A stretch of 64,000 nt of DNA from Diphasiastrum complanatum (GCA_029204225.1 CM055100.1:17561650-17625649); one strand, 5' to 3'; shown: positions 22,464 to 34,474, numbered from the stretch's first letter. A program made the numbers and translations. Notes: generated from the sequence alone by a model not told the origin.

Positions 22464-22814
22464 ACTTTATAGTATGGATCTCAGTGAGGCCCAGTGATCC
22501 TAGGGTTGCATGGGTTTGGTCAAGGCTGAAGATATATCCCATGGGTGAAGTTGGACGCCTGACAAGAGTGAGGTCAAGTTGTAAGCATTGGGTGAGAGTA
22601 GGGTGCTTTCCTTTGGGCGAGGTCGAGGACATCAAGTGGGACCAATCTAGGGTCAAGGCATGAATGGGGGCCCACAAAGAGTGAGGCTGGGGTGGGGGGG
22701 GTGGAGAGGGAAATGAATAATGAGTCGATGAGATAATTCTAAGACTGTAAACGAACTATCGAGCGCAGCGGGACTTAAGCCTTCTTTCCTAATGCATGAC
22801 TACGCCTATCAATA
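22464..22814. other. Non-coding, G-rich on the plus strand
   Basis: Contains a G-run (GGGGTGGGGGGGGTGG, about 22690-22705). No supported gene. Confidence 0.45.
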
Positions 22815-22831
22815 TAGAATAAAGCATAATG

Positions 22832-22917
22832 CTTCTTGGTTTCCAAGGGGAGGCTCGAACCTGGGACCAAAGAAACTTTGGATGCCAAGCTAACCAGTTG
22901 AGCCCAACCCCGTTGGT
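22832..22917 (-). mobile_element. tRNA-like short retroposon, copy 1 (86 bp, 17-bp target duplications)
   Basis: The body is flanked by exact copies of TAGAATAAAGCATAATG (22815-22831 and 22918-22934). Read on the minus strand it has a box-A-like GGGCTCAACTGGTTAGC and, about 30 bases on, box-B-like GGTTCGAGCC, the spacing of an RNA polymerase III tRNA promoter. The ends can pair (5' CCAACGGGG with 3' CCCCTTGG). The 3' end is a small hairpin, CTTGGAAACCAAG, then AAG. There is no A-tail. The anticodon-arm region (CCAAAGTTTCTTTGG) is not a normal 7-base loop, so it is not a working tRNA. Confidence 0.8.
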
Positions 22918-22934
22918 TAGAATAAAGCATAATG

Positions 22935-24705
22935 ACAGAAGTCACGTTCAATAGCCCTAAAGGTATTTTGTAGCCAAACAATAATGTATTGAATATATTA
23001 GACAAAACAATAAGAGATTTATCAGTCACAAAAAATCACAGAGAAGCATACATTCTGACATGATACTGAATGCAATATGAAAAATATAAACTAAGCCTTT
23101 TCTTAATGATTTAAATCTTTGATGATCAGCTATTTATGCAAAGCAATTAATGTGTATCCAATAGGATAGCTAATTAGGTCGCAGATTGCAATAACTAGTT
23201 GGCCATAATGCACTCGCATCCACCCAGTTAAGACTTTCTATTTATAGTAGTCCTTTGTGCCTCTAAATTGAGTTTGGGGTCTTATGAGCTTAATTTGGGC
23301 CTTATGACCACTTATACAATTCCCACCAGTACATATAGCGTGGTTGATTAGACCTCTTTATTAACTAGGTTGTTGAAAAAATCCTCCTCTGATTTAGCAC
23401 CATGGCTACATTTAGCAAAACTTATTGTTGCACATATGGGCTAATTACAGGCTAATTACAAGCAAGATATGACACTCTGACCCATAAATACTTTATGGAA
23501 TTTCTACGATTCATTTTAGGGGCTTTATTGGGCATGATTGCTTTGGTTTTATGTTTGCTCTTCAACTTATGTGGGGTTTTAAAGGCCCAATTAGGCATGT
23601 GCTTGAATAACATAATGCTAACTATTGGAGCTTTACCTGGCATATATGCCATTGGGAATTTTTCTAGGTCATTATGGCCATAATGTCCTCTATGGCAAAG
23701 TGTTATTGCCACAAAGCCCTTAATGGAAAATTGACCATGGGCATTGTGCCATAAAAGGTAGTATGGCCATAATGTTATGCACACAACACAATAGCAAGGA
23801 AGTTATCGTTAATAATGCCCTAGAAAATAAATGAGAAAAATTCAAGAGGGATTTATGAATGCAATGGGAATTATGCCAAAACGTCCATTAGCTTTTCAAC
23901 ATAGAGCCAATTGGCATTGATGTCTAAAGTATGCAATGTCATTTATGCATCTACCCATAATTGACATGTGTAGCCTACTACAAAAAAAGAGAAGAACAAT
24001 GGAGACATTAACAATGTAAATGTCTAGGCTTTATGCTATTTTAAGCCCTTGTCCTCAAGCAAGACTCTTCAATATCATAGAGGCTAGTGTGGACTACCTA
24101 TGCCTCTCCCCTCACATAAAGTTCATAACTTTATCCTATGTAAAATCCACATGCAGAACTTTTGTCAAGTATGATTTGGACACATCTGATTTATAGGCTG
24201 GTTGATGAAAGAGGATTATTATGCTCTCAAAGAATGAGGTAAAATATATTGGGTAGGTTTTTACATGTGGGGTAAAGAAACTAGTTCATGACCATGAGGG
24301 CCACTGCTTGAGAGCCGTTTACCTAGTGTAAAAAGTATATTATTTTTTTTTTCAAAGGTTTAAGTTGCTCTAAAGATTTTGGTGTAATCCCTTGCTTGGG
24401 CCAATTGTGTGGGCAAGACATGTTAAAAAGCATATATAAGTAGTTGATAAATTGTAGACCTACCCCTCATCAACAACTTCATCATCAACATAATCAACAA
24501 CATGATGTAAGTGTTGTTGTTTAAGCCTTAAGATTCAACAACATCTCTCAGAGCTCAGGTCCTACGACACAACGCATCTCGACCCATGTCATGCACCTAA
24601 AAAAGATTTGCTCCCACTCCCTTTCGAGAATATAGCGTGAATGCCCTTATTGGACCCGACGTGTGAATTGGGAATGCAGATGCCAATGTTAGTATTGGCA
24701 AAATG
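22935..24705. other. Non-coding stretch rich in GCCATAATG motifs
   Basis: No supported gene. Between about 23580 and 23790 the inverted words GGCATTATG/GCCATAATG/TATGGCC recur many times, giving open frames on both strands that look like shadows. Nothing with a recognisable protein domain. Confidence 0.45.
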
Positions 24706-24786
24706 CTTCTTGGTTTCCAAGGGGGATTTGAACGTGGGAGCAAAGAAACAGTGGATACCAAGCTAACTGAGACCGCATCGGATTGA
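24706..24786 (-). mobile_element. tRNA-like short retroposon, copy 2 (diverged)
   Basis: The minus strand ends with the same CCCCCTTGGAAACCAAGAAG as copy 1 and keeps TTAGCTTGG and the box-B position (CGTTCAAATCC), but the 5' head has decayed. Candidate flanking repeats are ATTGGCAAAATG (24694-24705) and CATTGGCATACC (24787-24798), which are only partly matched. It is the oldest-looking of the three copies. Confidence 0.65.
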
Positions 24787-25291
24787 CATTGGCATACCGA
24801 GATGGATGCAAAGTATGAGAGGTGTGTCTAATGTAGATGAACTTTTGAGTTGCTTGATAGAGAAGGCATAGAAAAAAGGGGAAAAAGTTGTAAAAGTGCT
24901 TGATATAAAAAAAAGGTCATCATGTCCACTCCATTCAGATTTTGAGTAGCTTCATACAACAACACGTGGAAAAAGAGCAGTGACAAGTGTCATCACCTTT
25001 TGCTCACAAAAAAGCGCCTTTTCTCTGCCCTTTTTATTTTTTTGTCCTTCTTGTGAAATGCGTATATGTCTGATCCTTCTTTCCTTCTGGATTCCTTCGA
25101 TCGATATGGCTATGTCTTCTTCTCGCAGCGAGTGAGAAAAAAGCTGAGCTAAGACAGTGCTCATTGATCATTGAGCTGAGAATTGCAGTGCTGCTTTCTG
25201 CATCAGAGTGTAAGATCCACAGAGGATCTAAATTCAAGAGCGTTGAAGGCTTGCTCACTTGAGCTTTGCAAGCAGGGGTAAAATAGCAAGG

Positions 25292-26709
25292 ATGAGTGAA
25301 TATGAGAGTGTTGCTTGGAATTTTGTGAGGGAGCCCCGGACAAGAGTGGCTCTTGCTGGCATTGCAGGAGCAGCGCCTCTGGTATTGGGAAGCTTGATTT
25401 GGGTTGCTACGCTCTCATTTTGGTTGCAGCTGGTAGTGGGATTGGGAATGGGAGTAGCGACTGTGGCCTCCTTCCACTTCTGGGCCATCCATCGGAAGGA
25501 GAAGCGTCAACGCCTCGTAATGTGATCTGAAGCCAAATTGCTTGCCTACTTTGTATTAGAAAAGAACATCTTCGCAGATTTTGCACTATTCTTTACAGGA
25601 CCTGAACTAATTTATATGTGTTAGAAATAAGTAATATGGATTTTGAGTGCAATTAGCTGGTCTCAGAAAAAGCAATTGATCTTACTTAGATATTATATTA
25701 ATCTTTCAATGAAAAATGCTTACTGATCCTCACTCTTCAGGTCTGTGCAAGGAGCATGCGGTTTTGTGAATGTTTTTTCTGGAATTTGCTTGTCTCAATT
25801 TTAGGCTAATGGATAGATACCCTTCCGAGTCTTCTAGCCCACCCCAAACTATGAAGTATATGTGGCTTCAGTCCTAGAGGGCCATCCAACATTCTCGATA
25901 AGATGTAGAATAAAGAATTGGCGAATGCGTAGCATGGTCATTGCCTTATGGGAGATCTCCCAGACGAATGGGATAGCATAGAAGATTACATACCTGGGCA
26001 TCACCCTATGTGCATGGAGAAGGCTAGGGTCCTGGAGTGAGTACCTGTCTGCTGTTTTGTCGTCAGTCGAATGTTGTCAGCCTGAACACAGCCTCTCAGG
26101 CTATGAACAGGCCGCGATAATCTCTTGCATAACCCAAGTCTTGTGCTGAATCATATATGGCAACATTAACACTTGAAGGCTCGAGAGATGGAGCCAATCT
26201 GAAATTGTGGACTCGTGGATTTTCACCCTATTGCAAGTGTTGGATCTAGCCAAAGATTTGAAGAGATGACACTCCATAGGAGTATTGCAAGTGTGAGTAA
26301 ATATTGTCTCTCCAATGTGACTAGGAAAGGGTGTTCGTTCCTTAGTCTACTCATACCTTCTGGCCTTGCGCTAAAGCTAGGACCTTAAACTACCCTTCAG
26401 TATGGTTTCAGGCTGCCATGACTCAGTATGGTTCAGTACGATGCAGTGCTGCCATGACTCAGTATGGTTCAGTACGATGCAGTATGATTCAGTATGGTTC
26501 CTTATGGTTTTAGTTTGGTTTGTTGTGATCAAAGTTCCCCAAGGCACAGGTGCAGCGGGGTCTGAGTGCCGTTATATTTGTTTTTTACTTGAAAAGGGGC
26601 ATTTTATGATTTTTTTAATAAAAAAAGAAAAAAGTTATGTAGGTGCCGTGGGTGCACATGTGCCGTACCGGGTGCCGTAACACGGCACCCAGAACTTTGG
26701 TTGTGATCT

Positions 26710-26759
<50 letters not shown>

Positions 26760-29700
26760 CCTGTTGTAACAGGACAAACCATTCTAATTTTTTATCCTTG
26801 ACAGAATCTAGTAGGAATTGATGCACCTAAATTGGACCACCCTGTACTTGAAACATTCGGCAACCTATATAAATGTACTGCCCTTAATTACAGCTTTAAT
26901 CTGATACCCATATTGCCCACAAAAAACAATTAAAAAAAAAAACGTTTCTCAGAAACGCTCTACTATTCCAGGAACGCAGTTCAGAAATGAGCTTATGAAC
27001 GCGTTCTATGATATATATATATAATATATATATATATATACTCATGCATGGGGAAAATGATGGGTTTTTGTCTGGGTATTAATATACAGTTAAGTCTGTT
27101 AAATTTTGCTTGTATGAAGTTTTCTCATATGTAATAGTTTTTTTAAAGTGCCCGAAATACATTGGTGGGCACCAAGTTCCAAGTTCCAACATATATTGTG
27201 TTTCATTAAATACAAGTGCCTACTACTAAAAGAAAAAGGTCATGTTTTTCAAAATTCTCAAATTATTCTTTGAAAATTTTGCCCTTCATATATTCCTAAC
27301 CCGGATAAATAACCATCTGGTATTGCCATTGCAATACCAGTCCGTCATAGACTCGTATACCATGCTCATGTTTATATGCAGCAGGTATGAAATTTTTTTA
27401 GAATTTGAAATATACTTGGACCCTGCTGGTATCAAAAAATCTGATACCCGCCCAACACTGGTTGTTACTCCAGGTTCTAGTGCCACCAGTTAACAGTCTG
27501 TTGTCATTTTTCAATGTGGTCTAAAAGTCGAATGAAGAATATGGGTATCGTCCATCAACTTGGGATACTGGAGAAACTAGCACTAGCATATCAGAAAATT
27601 ATTTATGCAGAGGATATCAGATGAAATATTTCAAATCAGGTTGATGTTGACAAAGAAGATGAATGATGGTATCATTTGCGTTAGTTTCTGCCAACCCCTT
27701 GCATACGTCATACTTTATCACACAACTTTTCATCATTCAGTATCTCCATCAGCCATTAGATTAACTTAAGTGCTTGTGGAATAAGTACCAAGGCCATTAT
27801 GTTGTAAAGTGCTTTAAATGGGCCAAGGAATTCCAGATTATCAATGCATCAAGTTGGTCCTTAACAAGCCTATATTTCATTAGTAGAGCGATAGCTGTTA
27901 GTCAGGACTAGTTAGTTATTTGTGGAGATTGCTATTCAGGCAAATTTTGTGCAATGTGGATGTTGGATTCATTCCTTGTGAGCATTGGGATCCTGTTCTT
28001 TGTTCATATGCCTACAATCGTGGGAGAGCTTGCCAAGCAGTAGATTCTGGCTTATTCAATTGACAGCATCTAGTTGCATCCTCATCCATCACATGATTAA
28101 ACCATTTCTGGTTTGTTCATCACTATGTATAGCTATATATCTGAATTGTAATGCACTGGGTATATATCAGAAGCGAAGCATCACATGGGGATCTCTTCAT
28201 TGTAGTGCTGATTTTATTGGTTTGGTGCAGGCTGTAAAGGTTACCCAGATGGCTCAATTGGATCTGTCAGGACTAAAAAGGCTGTTGCCTGGTCACTACT
28301 TTCCTAACTGGGTCCTACTGCCCAAAGATTTTGAAAAGGTATAAACTGGGTATTTGAACGGGATAGAAAGCTGTGGAGTTCACATAAGTAGTAAAAGATG
28401 AGCAGCCTGTTTCTTAAGTTCACAAATTGAGACATCATGCTATAATGAGTTTGAAAGCCTTCTGCTTTTGTAAATATGCCATCATCGAGCATAAGAGTAT
28501 TTGCTATGCCAGGTGAAATAGGTTCATATGATATAACTTCTTAGTTTGCTCAAGATTTTGCAGATGTACATGAAAATATTCCGTTTTCTTGATCTGACAA
28601 ACTAATCTGTCATTTTTTCTGGAGCTTCTTAGTTCTACTATGTTATTGATTTTTAGTCATACCTTCAATCCAGGAAGACAATTTAGAATTGTGCATTGTT
28701 TTTCTTCTCTCCTCTGGGCAATCATTTTTATGTTAGATGTAAAATGTGTTCACGAATGAATGTTTAGTTGCCTTGATGAATTCCTGTTTCAAGGTGGGTT
28801 GGATGAACAAGCAGATTGAGAAAGCCTGGCCTGTTCTGGATAAGGTCAGTATAGCTTAGTTTAAAACTTGTAGAATTCATATAGAGCCTGTTCAGATGTG
28901 ATGAGCTAGCCCTTGTTATTAGCTCTATGACACGTTGTAGATTCTATTCGACCCTTCACCTGCATGGTCAGTCTTTTACTGTATGACTTCAAAGTCTCTC
29001 AGCAGCGATTTGGAACACAAAATCTTTGACACACCTCTGATAAACCAGGCTGCTTCAGATATGCTTACATTGCAGCTACAGCAGGTTCTAGATCAGTATC
29101 GAATTGGGCCCATTCAGAGAATTTTTGTGAAATCTGTCACCCTAGGAAAAATTAGCCCAATGATTGGAGGTAAGTACTTCATACGGTACTAGTTAGTCCG
29201 TGCATTTCTAACAGATTCTTCTTGTAAGCCTCAGTAGATTGTTTGCATGTACCCATCTGACATGTTTTTGACACTTTTTATGCCATTGATGATCAATCAA
29301 CTGAATCATGAAGGACTGAGGCTATATTAAGTCCTGTAAATTGTTGCTGACTTAGGAGTAAAAGTCACCGAGGGAGGCAAAGATGAATCAACTGTAGAGA
29401 TTATGACGGATTGGCGACATGGTCAAGATCAGAAGATGCTACTTGAACTTCAAACGACTGGGCCAGATTTATCCGTGGAGGTTGCATCCTTAACATTCTT
29501 AGGTGTCATGACTCATCACAAGTTATAGCATACATTCAGAGCATTATGTATTGCAACTTGCAACATTGATATGCTGCTTGGTTTGTGCTATGATATAAAA
29601 TATATGTGATGTTTTATAAGTTTTTGGTTGTGTTGTGGAAGGTGCTTAGTATTTCTTGATTTGGAGACTTTTTGCTTACAGATTAAGGATTTTAAGATCT

Positions 29701-32700
29701 ATGGAGTTCTAAAGGTCGTATGCAAGCCACTTGTAGCACAATTTCCTGGTTTTGGTGCTGTAACAGCTTCTTTGCAAGAGCCAGTAAGATTTTGTTAATA
29801 CTCTTTCTGAATTTTGTTCATCAGGCACGTTGAGAAATTGGGATTTCATTATGCTTTACTGAATTTATGAGTTCTTACCTCTGTGAAAAGTCTAGTTGGT
29901 GAATCGTCTAGGAGGTTTAGTAACAAACTCAGGTAGGTTGGAGCAAGATAATAGATATCATCTTCCTGCCATAGCTCTTATTGTGCCGCTGGCAGGTGCC
30001 AAATCTGTTAGATGATGTTTTTACTGGGGTCTAACTGGAAAATTTTGAGCAGACTCAGATGTGACTCTTTACCCTCCAGTTTTGATTTTTCTTTGGAACT
30101 GCTCTGACTGATTGTATCACTATGGTTTGGTACCTGGAAAACCCTTCAAGTATCACAGAAGGTTGACCAAGTCTCATGTTTCTATTGAATTTTATTCTGG
30201 TTCAATATAGTATATCAGACATCTTACAACTAACATTGTTACTTTTCTTATCCTATTACACAGCCTTTACTTGATTTCTGCATCAAAGTTTTGGGTGGCG
30301 ATGTGTTGCAAATACCGGGACTGGAAAAAATGATCGATGTAAGTTTACTGAAGTGCTGAAATGCAATCTTCTCTTTCTCCTTTGAATTCATCTCCATTAT
30401 ATCTTAGGCGTATTGAGGGACTGGATACAGTAGTGCAGTAAAGTAGTTAGTGGGAGTGTTCCTGAAGTAGGCTCACATAATCCTGAATAAACATGTTAAC
30501 CCAAGGCCCCTACAAATGATTTCAGCTGTCTATATGCGCTATGCATTATCCTTCATTTTGACATTCTTATGCTAAGTCTGTAATTCCGTGGAATCGTTTG
30601 TTAGGTATGCTACAAGAATGGACTGAAACGTGCAAAACTAGTCTCCTCTTTGTTTTCTCTTCTGGCTTTTGAGGCAAACTTATTTTGATGCCCTTGTTTC
30701 TGCACTCATTGTTAATGGAGCTGATTTCAAAGGGGCTGTTTGCCAAATATCTGTAAGGGGGACACACTTCACATTGAGAACTTGTTTAAACAAAAAAATA
30801 TTTCATATCACATTGTAAAATTTATATTGCGTTTTCAATTCTATGGTTGTGGTTCTGTATTAATAGTTTATGATATCTGGCCTACAGAACATAGTCAAAA
30901 CTGCTTTGATGGACATGCTTGTTTGGCCAAGTCGAATGGTATTTCCAATTTTGCCTGGTGATTACAGGTGAGGGGCTCGATGGTTTCTATATTAAATGGT
31001 TGTCAACGACTTTGAACTCTGTTATGCAAGAAATCAATAGTGATCTAAGCAGCGTGCTTTTCAATTGCCATGTCATAATTTTTAACTTCTATTCTAAAAA
31101 GGATTTGAACATCTAAAAATGACCTAATTAGGACCCCTATAGTCTACACAGAAGTGAAAGGATCCATCTTTCTTTTGTACTAAGCAGAGGCACCAAATGG
31201 AGATATATTGCATTGAACCGAACACCCTTCTGAACATATTCAGTTAGTTGTTCTTTAATTTTTTCCTCTTCTTTAACGGATAATCTGTAGGGTGCCCTAA
31301 GAACAGATTGACTACCCAGTGCTATCTCTATTTGATCCTCAATAAAACAAGGACTCTTCAAGATCTTTTGATAGAAAACTTCATTTGACAAACTTGAAAG
31401 TGCAATTAACTCTTCAAGTAGGGAATATGAAGATACATAAGGAATCTAAAACACAATATATCAGAATAGAAAATAGAATATCTCAAAATTTTTGACTTTG
31501 CAATTATTCTAGTTCTATCAGGTAAAAAAGAATAGAAAATGTATCTTTAGGCTCGTAGGACAACATAGAACAGATAGATCCTTCAAATTTTGTGCACAAT
31601 GGTGTTTTCTATAAACTTGAAAATAACCTGCTTGAACAAATTTTTTATTTTGAAAGAGAATCTCGATCGATGTGCATTCGGTTAATGTAAAAAATCAGGA
31701 ATTTTTGGAATCATGTTGTCTTGGAAGAAATAGCAAAGAGAGTTGCTTCTCTCTAGGGGCGCTTTGCTTAGCAGCCAAGAAACCAATGCATTTGGCAAAG
31801 TTCAATTCTGATCACAGAGAAAAAATTTGTGGCGAAAAATGTCAATTTACCTTCAAAGAGAAAACAGCTAGAGAGAAACAGTTAAAGAGAGCATCAGAGA
31901 GAGAAAAAAATCAGAAAAAGGCACCTTGCCATTTGCTCAAGAAAGTGCTCTTATACCAAGTTAAGAACACAATCATAGATATGGCATCAAATGAAGCATA
32001 AATGACTATACTTGATAGCAAATAGCATTTTCCTACTAAGAATACTTAATTAATATCATATATCTTCAATGCACAAAGAAGAGCATGGGTAGGCCCTTAG
32101 GAGGACCTTTTAGAAGTTAGGGTTCTAGGTCCCAAGCCCTAAAACCTGGTAAATGGCCCAATTCCTTAAGGTTGTCTATGTGTCCATAGCTCCATTACTT
32201 GTAAACTACGCCTTTTCGAAACATCGTCGTTCATTACTATTCTCACATGTCCAGCCGAACCTCTAATTTATTCGCTTAACCATCAATTCTTGCCATCAAA
32301 TTTTCTATAAATGGCGATGGCAATAGAATGTTTGCACGTTGACCCTCAGCAATTTGTGCATTTGCTTGAACTTGCCATTGAGCTACCATCAAGATCTTGA
32401 TAAATCGCCTTGACCTCCTCCAGAGTGCTTCTCATGGGTGAAAATTTTCCTCGCTTTCGTGCACATTTTGACCAAAAATGCACATGCAACCCTTGAGTTC
32501 TTGCACATCATCTCCCACAATTTTGAAATGCATTTGTCATCTCTTCTAAGGCTCCTAGCCATTGGAACATCTTCACCTAGAACCACAAGGTTAGTGACGA
32601 TTCAAGTTTGAGTTTTGAATCAAAAGCAACACCATATGAAATGTTTGTACAAAACTCATTAAAACACATCTAAGATGAAGATGAAGTGTGCATTGCCAAT

Positions 32701-33148
32701 GTGTCTTCAGTATGCCATCTCCTTTGGGGCACCTTTGCCATGCTTATAATGGCATTAAAAAGAGCATAGAATTCACTAAATACCTTGTTTAGATTTCAAA
32801 TGAATTGTCATGGTTGTGCTTCTCTATAGCGGAGATCAACAGTGTGAAAGGCTGATCTTGGGATAAAAGCATTGTTCCTAAGGTATGTAAAACAATAAAA
32901 AAATTTTAAACATATAACACAGTTTTATGACAAATAGTCAGTTTGCTCGTTGTGATGATTTTCTAGAATAAACTAGAATAAATTTGGTTGCTCAAATGAC
33001 TATTGGCTACTCTGCTTTGTATAAGTGGCATATCATTGTAACTCCTTTTCAGAAGAATAATATTGACACACTTGTTTGATTCAAATCTACTTGAATTAGG
33101 CTGAGTGCTCCACAAGCCTTGTAATATGTATATGAAAGATACTTCATA

Positions 33149-33202
<54 letters not shown>

Positions 33203-34474
33203 AAGTGCGACAAATGAGCTCCAAAGGCCTCTGGCAATGAAAACATGGTTCTTATGAAGCTTTATCGTGATTTTGCTCTTCGTCTTTGAGGACCTTGCAA
33301 GTGCCCTGCAGCTTTCTTGAGATGAGATCAGTCGGGCAGTTGGAAGTGTTATTAGTACAAGCAGACAAACTTTTGAACAAGGAAACATTTGGCAAGTCAG
33401 ATCCTTTTGTGCAGCTCTTCATTCGGCAAAAGGCAGATTGGATAAAGAAAAGCTCCATAAAAAAGAACAGCCTTTCTCCCGTTTGGAATGAGAAATTTAT
33501 TTTAGAGGTCCATTCCAGTCTTGAATATCTACACTTTAGATGAATGCACTTTTCAAGTAACGCCTGCATGCATCACTACAGACAGGTTTCAACTTTTGTA
33601 CAGATTATCTGCTTTAAATAAACAGATTATAGAGGATTTGGAAAGTGTTTGGTGATATAAATCAACTATATCCTTTCTGCAGCAAATAACTGATCCAGAA
33701 CAACACAAGCTTGAACTCTATGGCTCATGCTTTTACAACGATGTAACAGGTTGAAGACCCTGAATCCCAAAATTTGACAGTCCGGGTGATGGATTCAGAT
33801 ACTTTCCGTGCTGCTGATTTTCTTGGATTCACAGCAATACCCATAAAAGAGGTGAAATTATAATCTAAAGACACCCTATAGTCGTACTTTATCACCGTTG
33901 TAATGTATTCAAAATTTTCTGAAAATATACTTATTTTCCATATTCAAGTCTCTTTTGGTGAATACTAAACAATTGGTAAGCAGGTATTGTACATAACATA
34001 AGCAGGTATTGTACATAACATAAGCTGCATTGACAGTTTCAACCAAATATTCCAAAGGACATGTGGGTCACACTCGTGGCAGATAAGAAGAAACCAGATC
34101 TAGATAAACCTCGAGGTCGTGTCCATTTGGTTGCTACATATAAACCATTCAGCTCAGAGCAGATGGGCTTGAACCAATTTAAGAAGACCGCGAGTGTCAC
34201 TGACGAAGAGCCTAGTGGAGCAACACCAGCTGGAGCTAAGGAGGGTGCCGAAGGTGGAGCTATAGGCGATGTCACACACAATCAGGATGGAACTGGTATA
34301 GCTGCTTCACTTGCAGAAAGCTCCCAGGACACAATTCATGATCAGGATGTAAATAATGTACATCCAGACTCTGCAAATGGGGAAAAACGTGACAGTTTGC
34401 CTGTTCAAGGTATGGTTCAAGTAACAGCCTCAGATGTAGTTGAAAGTCCTGCTAATCCAGGAGCTGAAACTTAA
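25292..34474 (+). CDS. Plant extended-synaptotagmin-like protein (membrane hairpin, SMP domain, one C2), 11 exons, 540 aa
   Basis: Exons: 25292-25516, 28231-28338, 28794-28844, 29049-29169, 29356-29480, 29682-29783, 30264-30338, 30888-30967, 33312-33507, 33750-33851, 34037-34474. Every junction is GT-AG and keeps phase, for 1623 bases including the TAA. Residues 19-66 form two hydrophobic stretches, a likely ER membrane hairpin. Residues about 85-290 are the SMP lipid-carrying domain (PNWVLLPKDFEKVGWMNKQ, TLGKISPMIGG, VLGGDVLQIPGLEKMI, PILPGDY). Residues about 303-420 are a C2 domain with GKSDPF (D326) and D376, D378, D384; the first loop acid is E320 instead of Asp. The tail is acidic and disordered. 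Family members tether ER to plasma membrane or other organelles and move lipids. Many plant synaptotagmins have two C2 domains; a single C2 resembles the CLB1/SYT7 group. The donor after exon 9 (GTCCAT) is weak. Confidence 0.92.
26412..26483. repeat. 36-bp tandem duplication in intron 1
   Basis: GCTGCCATGACTCAGTATGG followed by TTCAGTACGATGCAGT occurs twice in a row (26412-26447, 26448-26483). Shorter CAGTATGRTT variants continue to about 26520. Confidence 0.9.
26530..26699. mobile_element. hAT-type MITE, 170 bp, in intron 1 of the synaptotagmin gene
   Basis: Ends are CAAAGTTCCCC at the left and the inverted CAGAACTTTG at the right (8 of 8 terminal bases). They are flanked by an exact 8-bp target duplication, GTTGTGAT (26522-26529 and 26700-26707). 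Inner inverted GTGCC/GGCAC boxes extend the terminal repeat. An 8-bp duplication with a CA start fits hAT transposase. No coding capacity. Confidence 0.85.
26715..26757. repeat. (GA)n microsatellite in intron 1
   Basis: About 21 GA units starting seven bases beyond the MITE's right target duplication. Confidence 0.95.
27009..27041. repeat. (AT)n microsatellite in intron 1
   Basis: ATATAT run of about 33 bases with one interruption. Confidence 0.9.
31137..31391 (-). pseudogene. Ty3/gypsy RT amino-terminal fragment in intron 8
   Basis: The minus strand reads RAPYRLSVKEEEKIKEQLTE, matching the conserved start of gypsy RT (P-Y-R-[LM]-[SP] followed by a Glu/Lys helix and a Y-x-x-K-G turn). The frame is open for 84 codons, but the conserved Gly-Ala-Pro block that should follow is degenerate. 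It lies antisense in the 2.3-kb intron between exons 8 and 9 and probably explains that intron's length. Confidence 0.75.
33151..33197. repeat. (AG)n microsatellite in intron 8
   Basis: About 23 AG units, 115 bases before exon 9. Confidence 0.95.
33978..34021. repeat. 22-bp perfect tandem duplication beside an acceptor site
   Basis: AAGCAGGTATTGTACATAACAT is repeated twice, ending 15 bases before exon 11. Each copy contains a CAG|GT that could act as a decoy splice site. Confidence 0.95.

Noticed and set aside
22832-22917. A functional tRNA gene
   Set aside because: Promoter boxes are present, but the anticodon arm does not give a 7-base loop with a normal position 33, the T arm does not pair well, and the 16-17 bp flanking duplications show retroposition.
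23452-23784. Open frames on both strands at 23.45-23.78 kb
   Set aside because: Caused by repeated GCCATAATG-type words; no domain or start context.
31672-32001. 109-codon plus-strand frame in intron 8
   Set aside because: Lys/Glu-rich low-complexity text without a domain or splice sites in phase with the synaptotagmin exons.
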